A stretch of DNA of 64,000 nt from JAUVPY01 sp034412795 (GTDB taxonomy: Bacteria > Chloroflexota > Anaerolineae > 4572-78 > NAK82), in NCBI GenBank assembly GCA_034412795.1, contig DAOUMD010000090.1, positions 6,723-70,722 on the forward strand, in the 5' to 3' direction. The notes under the pieces are model-generated. The model saw nothing but the letters and a program-made list of their open reading frames with translations. It made no database searches and was not told where the DNA came from. The translations under genes and the position numbers were made by a program. Each line of letters opens with the position of its first letter. The first letter of the stretch is position 1. Below, piece after piece: positions 60,301 through 64,000 of this stretch.

Positions 60301-60554
60301 TCCCGGTCAACAACCATCCACTCCGCGCTCAAGGCTCGGTTAAGTATCGACAGATCGCGGCGCAAGGCGGCACGGGCTCTGCTCTGAGAGCTCTCTGGCC
60401 AGAGCAAGGTGGCCAGGGTATCGCGGCGGTGACTCTCGCCGGTTACCGCCAGGTAGACCAGCAGCGCCAAGGTCGTGCGGCGTTGGATTTCAACTGGCTT
60501 AGCTTCGTACTCGACTCGGGGCGGGCCAAGCAAGAATAGCTTCAAGCTGGACAC
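57348..60554 (-). CDS. Large AfsR/SARP-like regulator: winged helix, BTAD, NB-ARC ATPase, TPR
   Basis: 1068 aa. N-terminal trans_reg_C-type winged helix (about 5-95; RRTTLALLVYLAVTGESHRRDTLATLLWPESS in part: TTLALLVYLAVTGESHRRDT), BTAD helical domain (about 100-250), P-loop LTGPGGAGKTRLGLQVAA (about 320-335), Walker B LLLLLDNFEHLL, GLPLAIELAA, then TPR repeats (about 690-1000). Single huge sensors of this kind are frequent in Chloroflexota and actinomycetes, where they activate nearby genes in an ATP- and ligand-dependent way. The divergent EamA exporter, 274 bp away, is the obvious target. Confidence 0.88.
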   Translation of the reverse strand: MSSLKLFLLGPPRVEYEAKPVEIQRRTTLALLVYLAVTGESHRRDTLATLLWPESSQSRARAALRRDLSILNRALSAEWMVVDRETAGIRRGPSFWLDVEQFQQLLAKCRTHNHPPHDVCSDCLPPLTEAVSLYRDDFLAGFTLSDNPEFDEWQFFQTESLRQTLASALGRLVHGHSAQGDAGRELAIRYARRWLTLDTLHEPAHQILMQLYASAGQRAAALRQYQECVRLLEQELGLLPSGETTELYQAIKTRQVLSTPATSIGGPQMGEGRPGDFPLATPPDIPPNNLPAQTTAFIGRVAELAAVRARLSRSEVRLLTLTGPGGAGKTRLGLQVAAEILDDFPDGVFFVALAPIRDPMLVGEVIAETLGVRDSGDRSTRERLRAYLKDKKLLLLLDNFEHLLAAAPLITDLLTAAPKLKAMVTSRALLRLHGEWDYPVPPLSLPELDNLPPIERLVEYEAVQLFSERARAVRADFAVTAENAPAVAEICARVDGLPLAIELAAVHVRVLPLGKILSELSNRLGFLTGGARDWPARQRTLRDTINWSYDLLEAEEQTLLERLSVFSGGCSLEAAQAVGDVSGEIGVLKVVESLLDYNLLKQSEVRGEPRFGMLDTIREYALERLATRGKGEGYAVRQRHAHFYLALAEEAELNVYSTEQVVWLNRLEMEHDNLRVAMAWSIDHAIDVGLRLAGALGRFWHFRGHHGEGQDWLAKALAKSKSEGTNLDSLRAKALDRAGYLAFFMGDLEHAIAWSEKSVTKWRALGDPLGLAHALCGVGAIVNAQGDAARARGLLEESITLFRQLDDRPGLVRALFWHGHVTYRQRDFVSARASAQEAIELGWEVGNISNIAGSTDTLGLIAFHEGDYATAQSFLEESLRLMRQVEDKPGIAIMLDLLGGVAYTQGDYGEAKSRVEESQPIWQELGSKLDVAWPLYFLGYVALRQGHVQQARTLFTDSLVLYQELDAKQEMARCLAGLAELAGAEGRPERAVRLCGATHVALQSLNIHLETTDRDHQERIPATSQAEFERNLTALRAKLSDEAFSAAWAEGQAMTLEQAVAYAMATIK

Positions 60555-60759
60555 GTTAGCACCCCTCCTGGGTCCAAATTATAAGGCCAACAGGGCAAAT
60601 AATCAATCAGATCGGCTGTGGAACGCTTTTTGTAACGCTTCTTGGTGCGATCTTGTTGCGCTAGCTGCCTATACTGAAAACGAAGGACTCGTTCAAACGA
60701 TAGGTTTGCATTTTTCCCAGTGTTTTGCCACTCAAATGTGCCAAGTAGCTACTCAGCCG

Positions 60760-60791
60760 CCCCCCTACCCTCAATCCTGAGGGGGAGGGGG
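60760..60791. repeat. C-run/G-run hairpin between BTAD regulator and exporter genes
   Basis: CCCCCCTACCCTCA (60760-60773) faces TGAGGGGGAGGGGG (60778-60791) across a 4-nt loop, with two mismatches. Low-complexity G run may also form a quadruplex on the + strand. It lies in the 274-bp divergent control region, 20 bp before the exporter's ribosome site. Confidence 0.5.
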
Positions 60792-60828
60792 TAGTTTAGG
60801 CGCTAATGATCAAAGGAGAGGTGTTTTG

Positions 60829-61728
60829 ATGTTGAAGAAGGTCTCTTCACGCTTGCGTGCTGTCCTGCAGGCTCTCTTTGTCACCTTTCTGTGGGCCACC
60901 TCCTGGGTGCTCGTCAAACCAGCCTTGAGGGATATCCCCCCACTTCCCTTTGCCGGTCTGCGGTACAGCATAGCCTTCTTGTGCTTGCTCCCCTTCGCGT
61001 TGCGATCAACCCATCCCTACCTCCTCCGCCGCTTATCCAGAGACACATGGGTGCGGTTGCTCGTCCTCGGCTTGCTGTTCTACGCCCTCACCCAGGGGGC
61101 AGTATTTCTCAGCCTGTTTTACCTACCGGCCATTACCGTCAACCTGCTACTCAGTTTCTCGACGGTTGTCGTAGCGCTACTGGGAATCTTGGCCCTGGGC
61201 GAACGGCCAACCATTCTCCAGTGGGGTGGGCTCTTGCTCTATTTAGGTGGCGTGTTGGTGTACTTCTATCCGGCGTCGCTGCCCCTCAGCCAAGTGTTGG
61301 GGGTGATCGTCGCTATCACCGGTGTCCTGGCTAATTCTTTATCTTCCATCTTGGGACGGCATATCAACCGTAGCCGGGAAGTTCCTCCCATAACTGTAAC
61401 GGTCATCAGCATGGGGGTAGGTTCTATTTCGCTCTTGGTGGGTGGCATCCTGGTGCAGGGATTGCCTCCGCTTAGCCTGACGAATTGGGTGGTTGTTCTC
61501 TGGCTGGCGGTGGTGAACAGTGCCTTTGCCTTCACGCTCTGGAATCACACACTGCGTACGCTCTCGGCGATGGAATCCAGCATTATCAACAGCACATTGC
61601 TTATACAAATCCCCATTCTGGCTTATGTTTTTCTGGGCGAGCGTTTTACTGGGCGGGAAGGTCTTGGGATGCTAGTAGCCGGTTTGGGTGTTTTGATCGT
61701 TCAATTACAACGCCAAGAACGGCAGTAG
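60829..61728 (+). CDS. EamA/DMT-family transporter
   Basis: 299 aa from ATG 60829 (AAAGGAGAGG upstream); ten membrane segments in two EamA repeats (about 12-140 and 155-290), with FVTFLWATSWVLVKPAL at the start of repeat 1 and LAVVNSAFAFTLWNHTL, LGERFTGREGLGMLVAGLGVL in repeat 2. Usually exports metabolites or amino acids; substrate unknown. Divergent from the BTAD regulator, which may control it. Confidence 0.9.
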   Translation: MLKKVSSRLRAVLQALFVTFLWATSWVLVKPALRDIPPLPFAGLRYSIAFLCLLPFALRSTHPYLLRRLSRDTWVRLLVLGLLFYALTQGAVFLSLFYLPAITVNLLLSFSTVVVALLGILALGERPTILQWGGLLLYLGGVLVYFYPASLPLSQVLGVIVAITGVLANSLSSILGRHINRSREVPPITVTVISMGVGSISLLVGGILVQGLPPLSLTNWVVVLWLAVVNSAFAFTLWNHTLRTLSAMESSIINSTLLIQIPILAYVFLGERFTGREGLGMLVAGLGVLIVQLQRQERQ

Positions 61729-61938
61729 CGGTTTAAGAGGAAGTCTTGGCTGGAGGTGCTATGATGCGCGTTTGTGATCTCTCAGTCTGCGTCGTTGCCT
61801 TACTCCCGGTTGTTTTATTCTCCGTCATGGCAGCACGTGCCGAAGAGAGGCTTTGGAAGAAGTGTAGACGCAAGGCTTCCTGTCTTCGCATGCAGCAGCA
61901 GATCACCATGGGCAAGTCACATTGTAGATAGTTAGGCC

Positions 61939-62018
61939 GCGTCCAAAAATAACTTTGCGCATTTTGAAGGGTTTCACCCGGAATTCTGGCCTGAAAACAG
62001 GAAGTTATTCTTGGACGC
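61939..62018. repeat. Miniature palindromic element, copy A (80 bp)
   Basis: GCGTCCAAAAATAACT (61939-61954) and AGTTATTCTTGGACGC (62003-62018) pair with one mismatch. After the left arm comes TTGCGCATTTT, as in copy B (62123-62204: TCGCATTTTTG). No coding capacity. Confidence 0.7.
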
Positions 62019-62122
62019 TTCCTTAGCAGCGATGTTACAGCCTCGAAGCTGACACTTTTTGTCTCCCATGATATAATTGAGGAAGAGTTCACCAGGGCGC
62101 TGCCTTATTGTGATACCTTGTA

Positions 62123-62204
62123 CTTGTCCGTAAATAACTTCGCATTTTTGTCGGCAACTCAGGCTAAAACTGACTGCCAAAGTACGTGGTTATTTCTGGA
62201 CAAG
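62123..62204. repeat. Miniature palindromic element, copy B (82 bp)
   Basis: CTTGTCCGTAAATAAC (62123-62138) and GTTATTTCTGGACAAG (62189-62204) form 14 of 16 pairs. It is a diverged copy of element A, 105 bp apart, and ends 24 bp before the glcF start. The frame of glcF is open through it, which is a trap for start prediction. The 500-bp gap 61729-62228 holds nothing else that I recognise. Confidence 0.7.
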
Positions 62205-62228
62205 CACCCTGTAGGAGAAGTCCAGCCT

Positions 62229-63581
62229 ATGTCTCTTACCTCGCCTCACTTTCAGGAACTGGTCACCCAATGCATCCACTGTGGGTTGTGCTTGCCAGCC
62301 TGTCCCACCTACGATGTCTTCGGCACCGAAATGGATGCCCCGCGTGGGCGCATCGCCATGATGCGGGCTGCGGCCGACGGGCGCATTTCGCTTCGTCAAG
62401 ATGGTAATCTGAACGATAGTTTTGCTCGTCACATCAACCTGTGCCTGGCCTGCCGCGCCTGCGAGACTGCCTGTCCCTCGGGCGTGAAGTACGGCGAGTT
62501 GGTCGAAACGACTCGCATCGCTATCGAGCACGAACGCCAACTGAGCTCTTTTGAGCGCTTGCTGCGCTGGCTGGCTTTGCGTCAACTGCTGCCTCATCGG
62601 GGGCGACTGCGCGTGGTGGCATCCTTGCTTTGGATCTACCAGGCCAGCCGTATGCAAAAGCTGGTGCGCGCCCTGAACTTCTTACCCCAACCCTTCAAGA
62701 CCATGGAGGACATGTTGCCGCAGCTTTCGGCCCGTCGCCCGGGTTATGGCCAACCGGCCCCACCCATCGGCCAGCAGCATGGGCGTGTTGCGCTCTTTTT
62801 AGGTTGCGTGCAAGATGCTTTCCTGTCGCCTACCAATCAGGCGACAGTGCGAGTGCTCCAGCGCAACGGCTACGAGGTCCACTTTCCGCTGGATCAGACT
62901 TGCTGTGGCGCCGCTCAGCTCCACTTGGGTGAAGAGGACCCGGCGCGCGAACTGGCCCGCCGCAATGTCGATGCCTTTCTCTCGGGCGAGTATGAGGCCG
63001 TCGTCGTCAACGCTGGCGGTTGCGGCGCGACTCTGAAGGAATACGGCCATCTGCTGGCCGACGACCCGGACTACGCCGACAAAGCCCGTCGCTTTGTGAC
63101 GCTGGTTCAGGATGCTAACGAATTCGTCGCCGCTCACTTGCATAATCCGCCTCAGGGCCGTGTCGAGGCGCGTGTCACCTATTCAGACTCCTGTCACTTG
63201 CGCCACGCGCAGAAGGTGGTCCAGCAGCCCCGGGAATTGCTGCGCCTCATCCCGGGCCTGGAACTGGCGGAGTTAAAGACGCCTGACCGTTGTTGCGGCA
63301 GCGCTGGCGTGTACAACATCGTGGAAAACGAGACGGCTGAGAAAGTCTTGCAGGCCAAGATGGCGGACATCACCGGGGCGCTCGGTCTTGAAAATGGTAA
63401 AACGCCTGACGAGGATCTACCCCGCGAGGATCTAGCGCGCGTGATCGTCTCCAGCAATACCGGCTGCCATATGCAACTTATCCACGGGGCGCGTACCGCC
63501 GGTCTTGACGTGCCGGTGCAGCACGTGATGGATTTGCTGGATGCGGCGTACGCGGCCGAAGATGTGGAACGGAAAACGTAA
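62229..63581 (+). CDS. glcF: Glycolate oxidase iron-sulfur subunit
   Basis: 450 aa from ATG 62229 (AGGAGA at 62213-62218); the open frame from 62118 lies in a repeat. Two 4Fe-4S motifs: CIHCGLCLPACP and CLACRACETACP; two CCG domains (CCGAAQLHLGEEDPARELARRN, shown in part: CCGAAQLHLGEEDP with GGCGATLKEYG; and CCGSAGVYNIVENETAE). Passes electrons from the GlcD flavin subunit to the membrane quinone. No glcE gene separates it from glcD in this window. Substrate could be glycolate or D-lactate; ldh at 49.2 kb makes lactate a reasonable thought, but it makes the L-form. Confidence 0.92.
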   Translation: MSLTSPHFQELVTQCIHCGLCLPACPTYDVFGTEMDAPRGRIAMMRAAADGRISLRQDGNLNDSFARHINLCLACRACETACPSGVKYGELVETTRIAIEHERQLSSFERLLRWLALRQLLPHRGRLRVVASLLWIYQASRMQKLVRALNFLPQPFKTMEDMLPQLSARRPGYGQPAPPIGQQHGRVALFLGCVQDAFLSPTNQATVRVLQRNGYEVHFPLDQTCCGAAQLHLGEEDPARELARRNVDAFLSGEYEAVVVNAGGCGATLKEYGHLLADDPDYADKARRFVTLVQDANEFVAAHLHNPPQGRVEARVTYSDSCHLRHAQKVVQQPRELLRLIPGLELAELKTPDRCCGSAGVYNIVENETAEKVLQAKMADITGALGLENGKTPDEDLPREDLARVIVSSNTGCHMQLIHGARTAGLDVPVQHVMDLLDAAYAAEDVERKT

Positions 63582-63650
63582 AACGTGAGGCGTGAGGCGT
63601 GAAGCACCACAGTTATGGATTACGTATTACGCCGTACGCTTTAGGTATTC
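63570..63650. repeat. Low-complexity ACGTAAA/GTGAGGC/ATTACG repeat between glcF and glcD
   Basis: AAAACGTAAAACGTGAGGCG, then repeated GTGAGGC, and TTACGTATTACGCCGTACGC. Starts inside the last codons of glcF. Same family as 18216-18275 and 46287-46325. Confidence 0.6.
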
Positions 63651-63663
63651 CGGAGGATGGAGA

Positions 63664-64000
63664 ATGACGACCTTGACCAAGGCTGACTGGGGGACGCTTC
63701 AGGCTGGGCTGCCTGAGGGTGGGTTGGTGACGGACCCGATAGAATTGATAACCTACGAGGTGGATGGCGGCCTGGATCGGGGGGCGCCCCAGGCGGTCGC
63801 TTTTCCCCAGGACGTAGAGGACGTGGTGGAGCTGGTTCGCTGGGCGGCTGAGCGTGACCTGTCGTTGGTGGCGCGCGGCGCCGGCACCGGGCTCAGCGGC
63901 GGAGCGGTGCCCAGCCAGGGTGGGCTGGTCCTGTCCTTCTCGCGTATGAAAGAGGTGCTGGAACTCGACGAGAAGGGGCGCTCGGTCGTGGTTCAACCGG
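63664..64000 (+). CDS. glcD: Glycolate oxidase FAD subunit, 3' truncated by the window edge
   Basis: 112 codons visible from ATG 63664 (GGAGGA at 63651-63657 region). Start of a PCMH FAD-binding domain: PIELITYEVDGG, AVAFPQDVEDVVELVRWA, and ARGAGTGLSGGAVPSQGG (the P-loop for the FAD pyrophosphate). Fits GlcD/D-lactate dehydrogenase-type enzymes. It follows glcF by 82 bp, the reverse of the common glcD-E-F order. Confidence 0.9.
   Translation, partial: MTTLTKADWGTLQAGLPEGGLVTDPIELITYEVDGGLDRGAPQAVAFPQDVEDVVELVRWAAERDLSLVARGAGTGLSGGAVPSQGGLVLSFSRMKEVLELDEKGRSVVVQP

Noticed and set aside
61746..61931. 61-aa + strand frame after the exporter gene
   Set aside because: Cys/Arg-rich, no family resemblance; competing frame on the other strand equally long; no operon support.
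63613..63996. 127-aa - strand frame opposite glcD
   Set aside because: Antisense shadow; glcD shows the FAD-binding motif on the + strand.

Overview
The window looks like a chromosomal piece from a member of the Chloroflexota (Anaerolineae/Caldilineae-like). This is inferred from gene content, not from a phylogenetic marker. The clues are a Tad/Flp pilus locus with no secretin gene in view, Pro/Thr-rich surface proteins, a surface protein ending in YLPIVLK, SH3 + beta-propeller lipoproteins, a very long BTAD/NB-ARC/TPR regulator, tandem UspA proteins and DUF4405-type membrane proteins. No rRNA, tRNA or CRISPR array was recognised. The window is cut at both ends (a surface protein at 1, glcD at 64000).

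Layout. (1) 1-13.0 kb, + strand: Tad pilus locus with a surface protein, cpaB, cpaE, tadB, tadC, two membrane-anchored TPR proteins, an Ig-like protein with LPETG, a CARDB/Asp-box surface protein, and two nearly identical 48-aa Flp pilins with their own promoters and terminators. The motor ATPase and prepilin peptidase are not in the window. (2) 13.0-15.6 kb: DUF4405-SagB-type nitroreductase and an IS110-family element. (3) 16.0-19.5 kb: a hybrid histidine kinase whose membrane N-terminus is in another frame, converging on a regulator built as HTH-GHKL-REC. (4) 19.5-24.8 kb: sugar ABC uptake genes (binding protein and two permeases) plus a sulfatase-fold hydrolase with Thr where Cys/Ser is expected. 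(5) 24.8-39.9 kb: phosphate/stress island, mostly - strand: pstSCAB, an Sbp-like binding protein, an Na/Pi-type transporter, UspA, an FNT channel, an IS630 insertion, a LigA/RiPP-precursor-like small protein, an MshEN-UspA fusion and a PhoBR-like pair; then + strand CBS protein and a solitary AtpC-like gene. (6) 40-48.4 kb, - strand: marR, RND adaptor, RND pump, and an SH3x5/propeller lipoprotein. (7) 49.2-51.8 kb: L-lactate dehydrogenase, ABM monooxygenase, STAS and RsbW-like partner-switching pair. (8) 52.0-60.6 kb: GT-C-type membrane protein, a BaeSR-like pair, duplicated DUF4405 protein, BTAD regulator. (9) 60.8-64.0 kb: EamA exporter, a pair of small palindromic elements, and glcF-glcD.

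The phosphate island is the most coherent functional unit: high-affinity Pi uptake, a second anion-binding protein, a secondary Pi-type transporter and a PhoR/PhoB-like pair. The kinase gene is preceded by three 7-bp direct repeats spaced exactly 11 bp apart, the geometry of a Pho box. Intergenic regions carry many perfect or near-perfect palindromes and several low-complexity dispersed repeats.
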